From NCBI RefSeq assembly GCF_037974265.1, contig NZ_CP150233.1, positions 1,116,001 through 1,180,000 on the forward strand: a stretch of 64,000 nt of DNA, read 5' to 3'. Source of the DNA: Paenibacillus sp. FSL R5-0623 (GTDB lineage Bacteria > Bacillota > Bacilli > Paenibacillales > Paenibacillaceae). Shown here one piece after another: positions 36,586 through 46,182 of this stretch. Under the pieces are notes generated by a model. The model did no database searches. It was not told where the DNA came from and saw only the letters and a program-made list of their open reading frames with translations. The position numbers and the translations under genes are program-made. Position 1 is the first letter of the stretch. The number at the start of each line of letters is the position of its first letter.

Positions 36586-37215
36586 GTGGCAAGACCCATC
36601 AATGAAGAAAAAAGACTGGAGCGTCGGAGACGGATTCTAAAAGAAGCTGTTGTCCTGTTCGCAGAAAGTGGATATTCGAATACTACAACGGCGATCATTG
36701 CGAAGCGTGTGGGAGTGACTGCCGGAACCATTTTTCAATATTTTCCTAACAAAGAAGCTTTATTCTACGCCGCTGTCCTTGAGCCACTTGCTGATATTCA
36801 GAAGAAATCACTTGCTTCTCTACAACAAGAGGGGACACCGGGTCAATTGATTAAGAACATGGTGGAAGAACAATTCAACCATATCTACTTCTATACCAAT
36901 GAATTGCGGCTTGCTCAATCTGTTCTAGGACAACGAATAAGGTTCCCTGAACTTACACAGAAAGTACTAGAAAGTATAAAGGTAATGACCGATGAAATCG
37001 AAGATGTTTATGCCAAGGGTCAATTAAAGGGAGAATTCAACAAAAGCTTTTCTCCAGCGATGATTTCTCGTGCCTATATCTCTTTTTTAAATGGAGTGGC
37101 CTTAACTCTCGGCGAAAGCATTCTTCATCATCCCGAGTGGGAAAATCTGAAAGGCCATGCCTTTTATTTGTTTGCACCCTTATCACCTATAGAAAAACTG
37201 GAGGAGTCTGAATGA
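36586..37215 (+). CDS. TetR/AcrR-family regulator
   Basis: Repressor of 209 residues. Its N-terminal DNA-binding domain includes RRRRILKEAVVLFAESGYSNTTTAIIA and VTAGTIFQYFPNKEALF, followed by a C-terminal helical domain (TetR_C-like, FNKSFSPAMISRAYISFLNG). GTG 36586 is eight bases after GAGAGGGG; a nearby ATG at 36584 is out of frame. It overlaps the downstream hydrolase gene by four bases, so the two are co-expressed and the repressor likely controls the hydrolase. Confidence 0.9.
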   Translation: MARPINEEKRLERRRRILKEAVVLFAESGYSNTTTAIIAKRVGVTAGTIFQYFPNKEALFYAAVLEPLADIQKKSLASLQQEGTPGQLIKNMVEEQFNHIYFYTNELRLAQSVLGQRIRFPELTQKVLESIKVMTDEIEDVYAKGQLKGEFNKSFSPAMISRAYISFLNGVALTLGESILHHPEWENLKGHAFYLFAPLSPIEKLEESE

Positions 37216-38186
37216 GTCAAACATCATTACAATCTGATCGGACATTGAACAAGGGTCGTGTGAAGAAACGGAAGATAATGTTTTGGAGCCTGGGAATTGT
37301 GCTTTTGCTTCTGGTGGCTCTTGTATTCTTTATATCTTACAAAGTAGTAGACACGTTATTGCACCATCCTAGAGACACGAATGTCAGCTACGAATTGAAT
37401 ATCGATAAAACGCCCTACGAAGAGGTTGAGTTCAAGAGTTTGAAAAATGATAATACGATTAGAGGTACCTTCTTTCCTGCAAATGTTGGTGGTAAATCAA
37501 GCGATAAGACGATTATTGTTGTCCATGGGTATACAAGCAATCGTTTAGTCAAAGGGCGAACTCCTAAGTTAGTCGAGCATCTCGTTCCGAAAGGCTACAA
37601 TGTGTTGGCATTTGATCTCAGCTCGCAAGGTAAATCCGATGGTGATTTGATTACACTGGGACTCAATGAAAAATATGATTTGCTGGGAGCAGTAGACTAT
37701 TTAAAAACCAGAGACCATACGGGTGACAACATTGGCGTGATCGGCTTTTCTATGGGTGCTGCTACTTCTTTGCTGGCCACAAGTGAAAGTGATGACATCC
37801 AAGCCGTGATTGCAGATAGTCCATTTCGTAATGCGGGCTTATTTCTAAGAGAGGGCTTACCTTTCTTTTCCGGTTTACCTGCATTTCCATTCAGTTATAC
37901 ATCCACTTGGATGGCCAATTGGGTCTTTGATGTTGATCTGGATTCTGTATCTCCTATGGATGCAGTGAAAAAGATGCAAGACAAACCCGTTATGCTCATT
38001 CATGGTACTGGGGATCAGCAAATCAGTTATAAAAATACAGAAATGATTTATGAATCATTAAAAGATAATCCAAACGCAGAGGTGTGGTATCCGAAAAACA
38101 CAGAGCACATCGATGCGATCAACCATTATCCCACTGAATATTTCCAGAGAGTAGATCGCTTTTTGGATGAATATGTAGGAAAATAA
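37212..38186 (+). CDS. Membrane-anchored alpha/beta hydrolase
   Basis: Hydrolase of 324 residues with an N-terminal membrane helix (about 20-42), so the catalytic domain faces outward. Oxyanion region IIVVHGYTSNR, nucleophile elbow GFSMG with Ser180, acid Asp in IHGTGDQQIS and His in KNTEHIDAIN form the expected triad. It resembles YfhO/YqkD-type bacterial peptidase-like or lysophospholipase-like hydrolases; the substrate is unknown. It overlaps the TetR gene (ATGA), so its expression probably responds to that repressor's ligand. No good terminator follows. Confidence 0.87.
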   Translation: MSQTSLQSDRTLNKGRVKKRKIMFWSLGIVLLLLVALVFFISYKVVDTLLHHPRDTNVSYELNIDKTPYEEVEFKSLKNDNTIRGTFFPANVGGKSSDKTIIVVHGYTSNRLVKGRTPKLVEHLVPKGYNVLAFDLSSQGKSDGDLITLGLNEKYDLLGAVDYLKTRDHTGDNIGVIGFSMGAATSLLATSESDDIQAVIADSPFRNAGLFLREGLPFFSGLPAFPFSYTSTWMANWVFDVDLDSVSPMDAVKKMQDKPVMLIHGTGDQQISYKNTEMIYESLKDNPNAEVWYPKNTEHIDAINHYPTEYFQRVDRFLDEYVGK

Positions 38187-38341
38187 ATTCAATCGAAGAG
38201 AACGGGCAAGTTTCCAAGAATCATTAACGGAAAAACGGGGTAGGCGCTTTAATTTAACAGGGGAGCATGTTGCCAAAAGGTAGTGCTCCCTGTTCTTATG
38301 TAGCTAACGAGTAGGATAACGGTTCTAAAAATTTTGTAACT

Positions 38342-38659
38342 ATGTCATTTGTAATTTCGTCTGCTAGGTTGAGGAATAATATTACATATTTTCAAAACAA
38401 CGAGGGGACCAAAGAGGTACCCGCAGAGCAAATGGGGGACAAAGTAAGGGAAGTAACCCACATGCTGAGCATGCATGCATGTACGGATCACGTAACAGAG
38501 AATGGAGATGCGGCATTTCTTCCGATTGGAACTGTCGTTTATGAACTAAAGGGGTATAAGGCGCAGTTTCGCACCTTCAGGATGGTATATCCCTTAGAAT
38601 GGTTTATTATCCGGAAGCAAATGCTTTCAACACAGGAGCCTTCGGAACAGAAAAATTAA
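38342..38659 (+). pseudogene. Probable N-terminally truncated fragment of a hypothetical protein
   Basis: An open stretch of 105 residues from the first ATG, with no ribosome binding site. The frame is open only back to 38315. The segment ENGDAAFLPIGTVVYELKGYKAQFR looks like the tail of larger extracellular or lipoprotein-like proteins of bacilli (GT.VYE.KGY..FR pattern). The reading is best explained as the 3' remnant of a lost gene, though a real small gene with weak translation is possible. Confidence 0.4.
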
Positions 38660-38724
38660 GATTGTTAATCGTATCGCAGAGGAAACAACTTAAAGCCGCT
38701 GCGGGATTGTAGTGAGATGTTCAA

Positions 38725-38776
38725 CAACAAAAAACCAAGACCAGCGCAAATACCCGCCAGTCTTGGTTTTTTGTTG
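38725..38776. terminator. Bidirectional terminator
   Basis: Stem CAACAAAAAACCAAGAC / GTCTTGGTTTTTTGTTG (17 bases) with inner GCG/CGC pairs. It serves the chemoreceptor gene on the minus strand and anything from the left. Confidence 0.88.
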
Positions 38777-38812
38777 TGTCCTACTTGTTTAACTTTGTCC
38801 AATATTGTTCAA

Positions 38813-40576
38813 TTATTCTGCGCGTACTTTAAAGAATGAGATCAGTTCTTGCAGTTGCTCGGATACAACCGAGAGCTCATCGGAGGCACTCACAATGGCT
38901 GCCATGGAGGCTTCCTGCTCATCAATTGACTGCTCAATTTGTTTACTGCTGCTTGCTGCCTTGCTGACATTGGCAGACAGTTCATCGGCCGTGGCAGACA
39001 TTTCTTGTGTGCTTGCCGAGATCTCTTCGGTAGAACTGGAGATATCCTGGATCTGGTTTGCAACTTTATTCGTAGCAGTCAGAATATTCTCGAAGAATAC
39101 GCCAGTCTCTTGGGTAACTTCCAAGCCTTTGGTAACTTCCTTGGAACCCAACTGCATAGCTTCGGAAGACTGCATGATATCCCGTTGAATTTCTTCAATC
39201 AACTGTCGAATTTGCTTCGCTGATTCCTGCGATTGCTCTGCCAGGTTACGTACCTCACCTGCAACCACCGCAAAACCTCTTCCTTCTTCACCTGCGCGGG
39301 CTGCCTCAATGGAAGCATTAAGGGCCAGCAAGTTGGTTTGTCCAGCAATTTCCGTGATTACGTTAACAATGTTGCTAATCTGGTTCGAGTTATTTTCCAA
39401 AGACTGAATCGAGTTTGACGTATTTTGCACCGCACCAGAGATCAGGCGCATCTGCTCAATGACTTGTTGCATTACCACATTACCTGTGCTGGAGCGCTGC
39501 TCCATGCTGAGTGCTTCATCTGCCACATCGGCTGAGCTGCTGGCGATCGTCTGCACTACCGTTGACATCTCTGTCATGGCACGTGCGTTCTCCACAGTGG
39601 CTTTGTCTTGTGACACCAGTCCAGTAGATATTTCCCGAATATTGGTGCTGATGGATTGAATGTTTACATTATTTTTCTCGGAAATGCCCAGTAGTTGTTT
39701 GGAAGATTCCGAGAGGTGATGCGAAGTATTCTGTACTTTATAAATGGTTGTATTGAATCGATGGATCATCGCATTAAACTTCTCGTTGATGATACCCAGA
39801 TCATCTCGCCCGGTATCGATGGTTACGTCCAGATTACCCGTGCTGACTTCTTCGATACCTTTCATCAGATTGCGGATCGGAAGTAACGTTCTTTTCAGCA
39901 AAATGAATTGCAACACCATGAACAGGATCAGGAAACCAATCAGGAACATCAAACCGTACGTAAGCAGTTTATTCAGGCCTTTTGGAACAGCACTTGCATC
40001 TACATCGAAGTAAAGAGCAGCGTACATGGAGCCATCTGCGTTATTAATCGGATAGATCAGAGTGGTCCAAGTTCCGTAGTCATCGGTGTAGAAATCACTG
40101 AAGGCCGGCTTTCCGTCCTTTTTCATCTGTTCCAGCACCACAACGTTATTCTCGGGCAGTGGGTACATGGCACCTGCGGGCAGATTGTCTTGCTCGAATG
40201 GCTCCAGCAGGTTCGTTGGAATCGCGATGATGGACGTTCCGTTTCCTTGTTCGAGTTCTGAACCAAAAATGTACGCCTGCGCGATGTTTGGATAGAACTC
40301 ATGGATGGAATCGAGATAAGCCTTCATTTCCTGCTGTACAGGACCGGCGTAGCTTTTTTCACTGGCGGCTTGGGCGACTTTGGCGATGTCCAGATCGTTA
40401 TACGATTTCTGGGTGATGACAGTGGCTTGGTCGTGCAACTGTTCTACCAGAATGTTCTTTTGCAGCTGGTAAGCCGCGGTAATCAGGATAATACCAATCA
40501 AGGTGATGCTACCGAATGAGATCACCAAATTTTTAACAAAGAAAGGCATGGTACTCCAGCGAAGCTTATTAAACAA
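38813..40576 (-). CDS. Methyl-accepting chemotaxis protein
   Basis: Chemoreceptor of 587 residues: TM1 at about 14-36, an extracytoplasmic Cache-like sensor (about 37-205, with [21 protein letters not shown] and [18 protein letters not shown]), TM2 at about 206-227 and HAMP ([23 protein letters not shown]). The signalling hairpin has the conserved tip [37 protein letters not shown]. It signals to CheA/CheW; the ligand is unknown. TTG start 40576 follows AAAGGAGTGA. Single-gene unit. Confidence 0.92.
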   Translation of the reverse strand: MFNKLRWSTMPFFVKNLVISFGSITLIGIILITAAYQLQKNILVEQLHDQATVITQKSYNDLDIAKVAQAASEKSYAGPVQQEMKAYLDSIHEFYPNIAQAYIFGSELEQGNGTSIIAIPTNLLEPFEQDNLPAGAMYPLPENNVVVLEQMKKDGKPAFSDFYTDDYGTWTTLIYPINNADGSMYAALYFDVDASAVPKGLNKLLTYGLMFLIGFLILFMVLQFILLKRTLLPIRNLMKGIEEVSTGNLDVTIDTGRDDLGIINEKFNAMIHRFNTTIYKVQNTSHHLSESSKQLLGISEKNNVNIQSISTNIREISTGLVSQDKATVENARAMTEMSTVVQTIASSSADVADEALSMEQRSSTGNVVMQQVIEQMRLISGAVQNTSNSIQSLENNSNQISNIVNVITEIAGQTNLLALNASIEAARAGEEGRGFAVVAGEVRNLAEQSQESAKQIRQLIEEIQRDIMQSSEAMQLGSKEVTKGLEVTQETGVFFENILTATNKVANQIQDISSSTEEISASTQEMSATADELSANVSKAASSSKQIEQSIDEQEASMAAIVSASDELSVVSEQLQELISFFKVRAE

Positions 40577-41010
40577 GATTGTTCACTCCTTTTACAAATA
40601 TGAAAATGTACTATACCTGGATGGGGGAGGCTATACGCTATGTAATCTAACGAATGTCTAGTGAATCGATATCGTGCACCTTCTATAATTCTGGATTCTG
40701 CTGTTGTTACATGACATTCTCTCGTTGGTTCAGGGTACTTCTTGCATTGCTTCAAACTCTACTTCACTTATAGGACCCCCAGGTAAGGTACTTCCTAAAG
40801 TATATCGTTATAAAGTCATATAAATGTTAGGTTTATCAGTAAAAATAGTTCTAAGGTATCGGTTCCGTGGGCGTATTTTTCAGTTTGTTTCTTTGTTATT
40901 ACGTTTATTAATGCAAGGTTCTCTATGTGATCAGGTATGTGGAGGAATGCTCTGGTAACTTCTATACCGTGATGAATGATGAATATGCATAACAATATGT
41001 TGATCCATGA
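40577..41010. other. Gene-free stretch between chemoreceptor and uronate locus
   Basis: About 430 bases with no ORF of note. Near 40942 are two overlapping mini-frames of 11 and 17 codons after TGTGGAGGA. No promoter on the plus strand was convincing, although a terminator follows at 41011. Confidence 0.3.
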
Positions 41011-41036
41011 GGTCCCCATTCGTATGGGGGCCTTTT
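41011..41036 (+). terminator. Stand-alone intrinsic terminator
   Basis: GGTCCCCAT-TCGT-ATGGGGGCC (one mispair) then TTTT. No annotated plus-strand gene lies upstream within 2 kb, so it may end a small RNA or shield the downstream promoter. Confidence 0.65.
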
Positions 41037-41047
41037 AGGTTGCTAAC

Positions 41048-41134
41048 ACCTAAAGAAAACACAAGTGAACGAAAAGACAGTCCATTGTTGCCCTTTCGCA
41101 GGAACGCTAAGATGAAGTTGTTAAAGCGTTTACA
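41048..41134 (+). promoter_or_regulatory. Promoter of the uronate permease operon: upstream element, -35/-10 and cre
   Basis: Upstream element ACCTAAAGAAAACACAA (41048), -35 TTGTTG (41085-41090), 17-base spacer, -10 TAAGAT (41108-41113). The cre-like TTAAAGCGTTTACA (41121-41134, 13 of 14 consensus positions) sits at the predicted start point. The same order and distances recur at 49445-49530. CcpA repression is likely. The upstream element may bind the YesN-type regulator. Confidence 0.65.
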
Positions 41135-41161
41135 TCACGTGATGAAGGGAGCTTAAATCGG

Positions 41162-41371
41162 ATGCCAGAAATTACGATCAGGCTGTATGAAGGCAGGACG
41201 GATGAGCAAAAGCAGGAGATAGTGGAGGTGTTCACGCGCGAGCTCTCGCGTATTATCGACCGTGAACCGGATTACATTTCCATCGAATTCAATGAGATCC
41301 CATGGGACGAGAATGTTCCTGATAACTTGAGAAGCGCGCAATCACAGAAGCAGGGAGGGGAGAAGACGTGA
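41162..41371 (+). CDS. 4-oxalocrotonate tautomerase family protein
   Basis: A 69-residue protein starting Met-Pro, so removal of Met exposes the catalytic Pro1 of the tautomerase superfamily. PEITIRLYEGRTDEQKQEIVE and DYISIEFNEIPWDENV follow the short 4-OT subunit pattern with an Arg-rich first helix region. It catalyses keto-enol shifts on small acids. As first gene of a uronate-polymer locus it might act on a keto-uronate such as the product of lyase action; this is inference. GAAGGGAG precedes ATG 41162. It overlaps the permease start (GTGA). Confidence 0.8.
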   Translation: MPEITIRLYEGRTDEQKQEIVEVFTRELSRIIDREPDYISIEFNEIPWDENVPDNLRSAQSQKQGGEKT

Positions 41372-42345
41372 AGCCGGCAGATATCGTGCCACCAAGTCGG
41401 GGTGCAACCGGACTTCACTCGTCTGGTCTGGGCGCTCGGCTCGGAGATGCGGGACGTTATCTGTGGCGATACCGGATACTATATCTGCTCTCCTTACCGG
41501 GTATCCTGTATTTTTTCCTCTTCAAATATGTACCTTTATTCGGTTCAGTGATTGCCTTTCAGAACTACAACATTTTTAAAGGTATCACCGGAAGTGATTG
41601 GGTAGGTCTGGAGCATTTCCAGAAGATGTTCAGCCATTATGATTTTTTAAGAATTCTCAATAACACACTTTTGCTTGGATTATATGATCTGGTGATTGCA
41701 TTCCCGGTGCCAATTGTGCTGGCGATTCTGCTGAATGAAGTGCGGATGATTATGTTCAAGCGTATGCTGCAAACGATTGTATACATGCCTCACTTTCTGT
41801 CATGGGTTGTCATTAGCGGAATATTCATGGGTATTTTCTCAATGGATGCCGGTGTGGTTAACAAGGCACTCGAATTTCTGGGGATGCAGCCGGTCTACTT
41901 TCTTGGAGAAGACTCGTACATTCGCTTCATTCTGATCGGTTCGGGGATCTGGCGCGACTCCGGCTACGGCACGATTATTTTCCTGGCTGCCATTGCGGGC
42001 ATCAATCCCGATCTGTATGAGGCGGCAGAGGTGGATGGAGCCGGACGTTTGAAGCAAATATGGTCTATTACTCTGCCATCCTTGCTGCCCACGATTATGA
42101 TTCTGTTGCTGCTGCACATCGGGAAGTTCCTTGATCTGGGTTTTGAGCGTGTGTTTGTATTCCTGAATCCGCTTAATCTGGAATCTGGCGAGATTCTCGA
42201 TACGTACATCTACAAAGCCGGACTTCTCTCACAGCAATACAGCTATACAACAGCCATCGGATTGTTCAAGTCGGTCGTGGGTTTAATGCTTATTCTACTC
42301 GGTAACTTCTTTAGCAAAAAAACAACCGGCGAAAGCCTGTATTAG
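41368..42345 (+). CDS. Carbohydrate ABC transporter permease, LplB type
   Basis: Permease of 325 residues with an extended polar N-terminus, about six helices and the EAA motif YEAAEVDGAGRLKQIWSITLP near residue 215, which docks a MsmX-like ATPase not present here. The YLLSLPGILYFFLFKYVPLFG start is typical of LplB/YteP permeases for oligogalacturonide or complex sugar uptake. GTG 41368 follows GGGAGGGG. It works with the next permease and the binding lipoprotein at 49577. Confidence 0.92.
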   Translation: MKPADIVPPSRGATGLHSSGLGARLGDAGRYLWRYRILYLLSLPGILYFFLFKYVPLFGSVIAFQNYNIFKGITGSDWVGLEHFQKMFSHYDFLRILNNTLLLGLYDLVIAFPVPIVLAILLNEVRMIMFKRMLQTIVYMPHFLSWVVISGIFMGIFSMDAGVVNKALEFLGMQPVYFLGEDSYIRFILIGSGIWRDSGYGTIIFLAAIAGINPDLYEAAEVDGAGRLKQIWSITLPSLLPTIMILLLLHIGKFLDLGFERVFVFLNPLNLESGEILDTYIYKAGLLSQQYSYTTAIGLFKSVVGLMLILLGNFFSKKTTGESLY

Positions 42346-42357
42346 GAGGCGAGATGG

Positions 42358-43236
42358 ATGCGTACCCCCAGTGTCCGTTACCGTATATTTCGCATTGGAA
42401 ATCTCGTTTTTCTTACGCTGCTCTCGTTGACGATGATTCTGCCTTTCATTAATGTACTGGCCCAGTCACTTAGCAGCTCGGAAGCGATCATGGGCGGAAA
42501 GGTTAGCTTCTGGCCTGTAGCTTTTACCTGGATCAATTACGAATATGTATTCGGCGATGCTGCCTTCTGGCGGGCCTTTGCGGTATCGGTTGGGGTAACG
42601 TTAGTGGGTACGCTAATCAATCTCGCCGCAACGGCATCACTCGCGTATCCCGTGTCCCGTCCAGAGTACAAGGGGCGCTCTCTTGTTGTCATGTTTGTCC
42701 TGGTGACCGTCGTATTCTCGGCGCCGCTCATTCCGAACTTTATCCTGATGAAGGAGTTGCATCTGGTCAACAATCCACTGGTGCTGATTGTGCCAGGAGC
42801 GATTAACGCCTTTAACTTTTTCGTCATGCGTTCGTTCTTCTCACAGCTACCGGGTGAACTGATCGATGCCGCCCGCATCGATGGCTGTGGGGAGTTTGGC
42901 ATCATCTGGCGTATCGTTATTCCATTGTCCAAACCGGCCATGGCATCACTCGGCATTTTCTATGCGGTGGGCCACTGGAATGCGTATTCCACCGCGCTTT
43001 ATTATCTGAACGATCCAGCCTGGTGGCCGATCCAGGTCACACTCAAGAAGCTGTTTGAGAGTGACGATATTTCCGTCGATCCGGGTTCTGCCGTCTATAG
43101 CACCCTTGCACATACATCGCCGGAAGGTATCAAAATGGCGACCATCATCATCGCCACCTTGCCAATCATTATCATTTACCCTTTCCTGCAAAAGCATTTT
43201 GTAAAAGGAATCATGGTCGGCTCCGTCAAATCTTAA
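42358..43236 (+). CDS. Carbohydrate ABC transporter permease, LplC/YtcP type
   Basis: Permease of 292 residues with six helices and the EAA-like loop LIDAARIDGCGEFGIIWRIVIPLSKPAM. This is the second channel subunit of the importer. It starts 12 bases after the LplB-type gene; GGAGGCGAG provides the ribosome binding site. No ATPase gene lies in the locus. Bacillar importers of this type usually borrow the shared MsmX ATPase (known for the family). Confidence 0.92.
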   Translation: MRTPSVRYRIFRIGNLVFLTLLSLTMILPFINVLAQSLSSSEAIMGGKVSFWPVAFTWINYEYVFGDAAFWRAFAVSVGVTLVGTLINLAATASLAYPVSRPEYKGRSLVVMFVLVTVVFSAPLIPNFILMKELHLVNNPLVLIVPGAINAFNFFVMRSFFSQLPGELIDAARIDGCGEFGIIWRIVIPLSKPAMASLGIFYAVGHWNAYSTALYYLNDPAWWPIQVTLKKLFESDDISVDPGSAVYSTLAHTSPEGIKMATIIIATLPIIIIYPFLQKHFVKGIMVGSVKS

Positions 43237-43278
43237 CTACAAGCAGCATACAGATCTGACGGAAACGGGGGAATGGCG

Positions 43279-44316
43279 ATGTTCAGAATCTTGATTACGG
43301 ACGATGAACCGATGATTCGGATGGGTCTGGCGAAGATGATCAAGCAAGCGGGGCTGTTCGACTGTGAGATACGACAGGCAGCGCATGGGGAAGAGGCCCT
43401 TCAGGTGGTAGAGACCTTTCGGCCACACATCCTGTTTACGGATATCCGCATGCCAACGATGGATGGTATTGAGTTGTGCCGACGTTTATCCGAGCAAGGC
43501 AGTACGATGCGCATTATTGTAGTCTCCGGTTATTCAGACTTTGAATATGCAAGAGCCTGTATGGATTATGGGGTAAAACGATATCTGCTCAAGCCAGTGG
43601 GACGACAGGAGCTTCATGAACTGCTGCTCAAATTGCTGGCATCCGAAGAGGATAAACCTACGGTATCCCTTGTACCCGTGAGGGAGCTGAATGATTGGGC
43701 CATGCGTCTGGAAGAGGCTATATGGGAGTTAAGGCAATCCGATGTGACGGAGCTGCTCGCAGCATGGTCGAATCGTTATCCGGCATATGCCCTGATGCCT
43801 GAGCAGACAGCGGAGCTTTTTCAGGAATTGTTGGAATTGATTGTGGCCCGCATGAATGCACGGGGAAACGGATCGATGAGTACGTCCAGTAAGATGATTG
43901 TAAGCGCTTCCTCTGAGGAATGCTTCGAGGCTCTGGGCAACGAAATCCAGACGTTGATGAATAGAATCAAGGAAAAGCGCAGTGGCAAGCGCAAGCATCC
44001 AGTGGAAGAAGCAAAAGCCTATCTGGAGAAGCACTTGCGCCGTGAAGTTTCACTGGACGAGATTGCTGCCAAGCTTGGACTGAACCCGTCCTACTTCAGC
44101 CAACTGTTTAAACAGACGACCGGTCAGACCTTTATCCAATACCGAATACGCAGCAAAATGGAACTGGCCAAACGCATGCTGGAACAGCCGGGCAACCGCA
44201 TTACGGATATATCCTACGAAGTGGGGTATGCGGATCATCCCCATTTTACCAAGACATTCAAGAAAATTACCGGACTGACCCCGTCCGAATATCGCAGTAA
44301 GTTGGGCATTGAATGA
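43279..44316 (+). CDS. YesN-type response regulator with AraC DNA-binding domain
   Basis: Regulator of about 345 residues. The receiver (1-120) has DDEPMIR, phosphoacceptor Asp in ILFTDIRMPTMDG and Lys in YLLKPVGRQE. A middle linker follows, then a C-terminal AraC double helix-turn-helix (about 245-345, LDEIAAKLGLNPSYFSQLFKQTTG and ITDISYEVGYADHPHFTKTFKKITGLTP). ATG 43273 is too close to the GGGG run, so ATG 43279 is preferred. It pairs with the next kinase and likely activates the promoters at 41048 and 49445. Confidence 0.93.
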   Translation: MFRILITDDEPMIRMGLAKMIKQAGLFDCEIRQAAHGEEALQVVETFRPHILFTDIRMPTMDGIELCRRLSEQGSTMRIIVVSGYSDFEYARACMDYGVKRYLLKPVGRQELHELLLKLLASEEDKPTVSLVPVRELNDWAMRLEEAIWELRQSDVTELLAAWSNRYPAYALMPEQTAELFQELLELIVARMNARGNGSMSTSSKMIVSASSEECFEALGNEIQTLMNRIKEKRSGKRKHPVEEAKAYLEKHLRREVSLDEIAAKLGLNPSYFSQLFKQTTGQTFIQYRIRSKMELAKRMLEQPGNRITDISYEVGYADHPHFTKTFKKITGLTPSEYRSKLGIE

Positions 44317-46151
44317 TGAAGCGCAGCCTGTCGATCCGCCTGTTCTTTCATTTTGCCATCGTAATTACGTTGTCCCTGTCTGCCATTGGCTTGTTTACCT
44401 ATACCTATGCCTCGACTGAGATGAACGATCAGCTGGCGGACAACATTGCCCAAACGATGCGTAATACGGCGTACCAGACCGATCTGTATTTGCAAAATTA
44501 TGATCGCGCAACCTACTCCATCCTCTCAAATGGAAGTGTGAAGCACTTCCTCGATATGAGTTCGGAGGATAGTTATGCCTATTACGAGTATAGCCGTCAG
44601 ATTAAAAGGAACGTGTTCCCGCCTGTTTTTATGTTATATCCACAGATCAAGTTTCTGTATGTTATCGGGGAGAACGGGAGGGTTGTCCTCGATGACAACC
44701 AGAATTCAGCGGGCATACCCGATATCGATGCTGCACAGCAGTATAAGGAGTTGCTTGCTGTAACCCCTGCGAATGGCGAATCGACTTTGCTTACCCGCAG
44801 TATTCGCAGTGGACAGAATGCAAACGTCATTACGATTGCGCGCCGGATCAGGGGCGTATCCTCCTATACACCAAACGGAGTGCTGGCGATGGAAGTGAAT
44901 GTGCTGGAACTTGACAACATCTGGGGAGAACTCGATCTCGGTCAAGGGGGCTATCAGTATGTGATGGATCAGAACGGAAATGTTATCTACACTCCTGGGG
45001 ACGAAGAGGCGCAGACCGTGATGTCGTCCAGCACCGTGAACAGGCTTATGCACATGGAGGCAGGGTCTCTGGAACAGAACACGGATGGCACCAAACGGCT
45101 GTTTATATCGGAGCTGTCTGCCTATTCGGGCTGGCGCTTTGTCGCTTCCGTGCCGCTGTCGGAGCTTCAAAGGCCGATTGCAACGATCCGCTCAGCCACA
45201 TTATGGGTTGGTGCAGGGACCTTGCTCGCTGCGCTTGTTGTGGCCTACCGGATCGGAGCATCTCAAGTGGAACCCATTCGGGTGCTGATGAACGGAATGA
45301 GACAGACGGAGAAGGGAATCTGGAACAAGGTGGAGATGAAGGAAAGGCGCGATGAGATCGGAGTGCTGATCCGCAGCTATAATCTGATGGTCAGCCGTTT
45401 GTCGGACATGATTGAGAGTGTATATGAGTCGGAGTTGCGCCGCCAGAAGTCGGAAATTGAGCTACAGCAGGAAGCGTTGGAACGACACCGTGCGGAATTT
45501 CAGGCGCTCCAGTTGCAGATCAATCCGCATTTTCTCTACAACACATTGGAGACAATCAAATGTTATGCCGTCGTACAGGATTCCGAAGAAATTACGCAGA
45601 TGGTGGAATCGATGGCTCATATGCTCCGTTATTCCATTCAGACCAATCTGGAGGAGATTACGGTTGCCAATGAGCTGAAGCATGTGCTGGCCTACCTTTC
45701 CATCATGAACCATCGTATGGATCGGGAGCTTGAAGTTGAGGTCATCATTGCACCGGATCTATTGTTGGAAAAAATGGTTCGTCTCACCCTCCAGCCCCTG
45801 GTGGAAAATGTGCTGCAACATGCATTTCCACGGGGCATGGAACCGGGTCATTTTATCCGCATCGATGCTCGGCGTCTGGAAGATCGATTTCTTGTCATCG
45901 TCCAGGATAATGGCATGGGCATGAGCAATATACGTCTGGAGAAGCTGCGTCGCCGTCTGGAATTGAACCGTCTGGCAGGTGAAGACACCGATGATGTTTA
46001 TCATCGCGGGGGGATCGGACTTATGAATGTACATCGCCGGATTCAGCTTGTATTTGGAGAAACGTACGGCTTGATGATGGAGAGTGAGGAAGGCTTGGGA
46101 ACGACCATTACGATGGCGCTTCCGGCGGACCAGCACAGCAAGCGAATTTAA
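44313..46151 (+). CDS. YesM-type sensor histidine kinase
   Basis: Kinase of 612 residues: TM1 at about 8-28, a dCache-like extracytoplasmic sensor (about 30-295), TM2 at about 296-316, HAMP, a short coiled coil, and the His_kinase domain with phospho-His in LQINPHFLYNTLETIKCYAV. A HATPase_c domain ends it (VQDNGMGMSN, GGIGLMNVHRRI). The LytS/YesM class pairs with AraC-type regulators. It senses oligosaccharide or its binding protein outside. It overlaps the regulator stop by four bases; two adjacent ATG codons are possible. Confidence 0.93.
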   Translation: MMKRSLSIRLFFHFAIVITLSLSAIGLFTYTYASTEMNDQLADNIAQTMRNTAYQTDLYLQNYDRATYSILSNGSVKHFLDMSSEDSYAYYEYSRQIKRNVFPPVFMLYPQIKFLYVIGENGRVVLDDNQNSAGIPDIDAAQQYKELLAVTPANGESTLLTRSIRSGQNANVITIARRIRGVSSYTPNGVLAMEVNVLELDNIWGELDLGQGGYQYVMDQNGNVIYTPGDEEAQTVMSSSTVNRLMHMEAGSLEQNTDGTKRLFISELSAYSGWRFVASVPLSELQRPIATIRSATLWVGAGTLLAALVVAYRIGASQVEPIRVLMNGMRQTEKGIWNKVEMKERRDEIGVLIRSYNLMVSRLSDMIESVYESELRRQKSEIELQQEALERHRAEFQALQLQINPHFLYNTLETIKCYAVVQDSEEITQMVESMAHMLRYSIQTNLEEITVANELKHVLAYLSIMNHRMDRELEVEVIIAPDLLLEKMVRLTLQPLVENVLQHAFPRGMEPGHFIRIDARRLEDRFLVIVQDNGMGMSNIRLEKLRRRLELNRLAGEDTDDVYHRGGIGLMNVHRRIQLVFGETYGLMMESEEGLGTTITMALPADQHSKRI

Positions 46152-46182
46152 TTCAAACCAATAACAAGGAGGAAGTTAGAGC

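Noticed and set aside
40650..40720. SigD promoter before the first chemoreceptor
   Set aside because: Only the six-base core CGATAT was found on the minus strand, without a TAAA at the proper distance.
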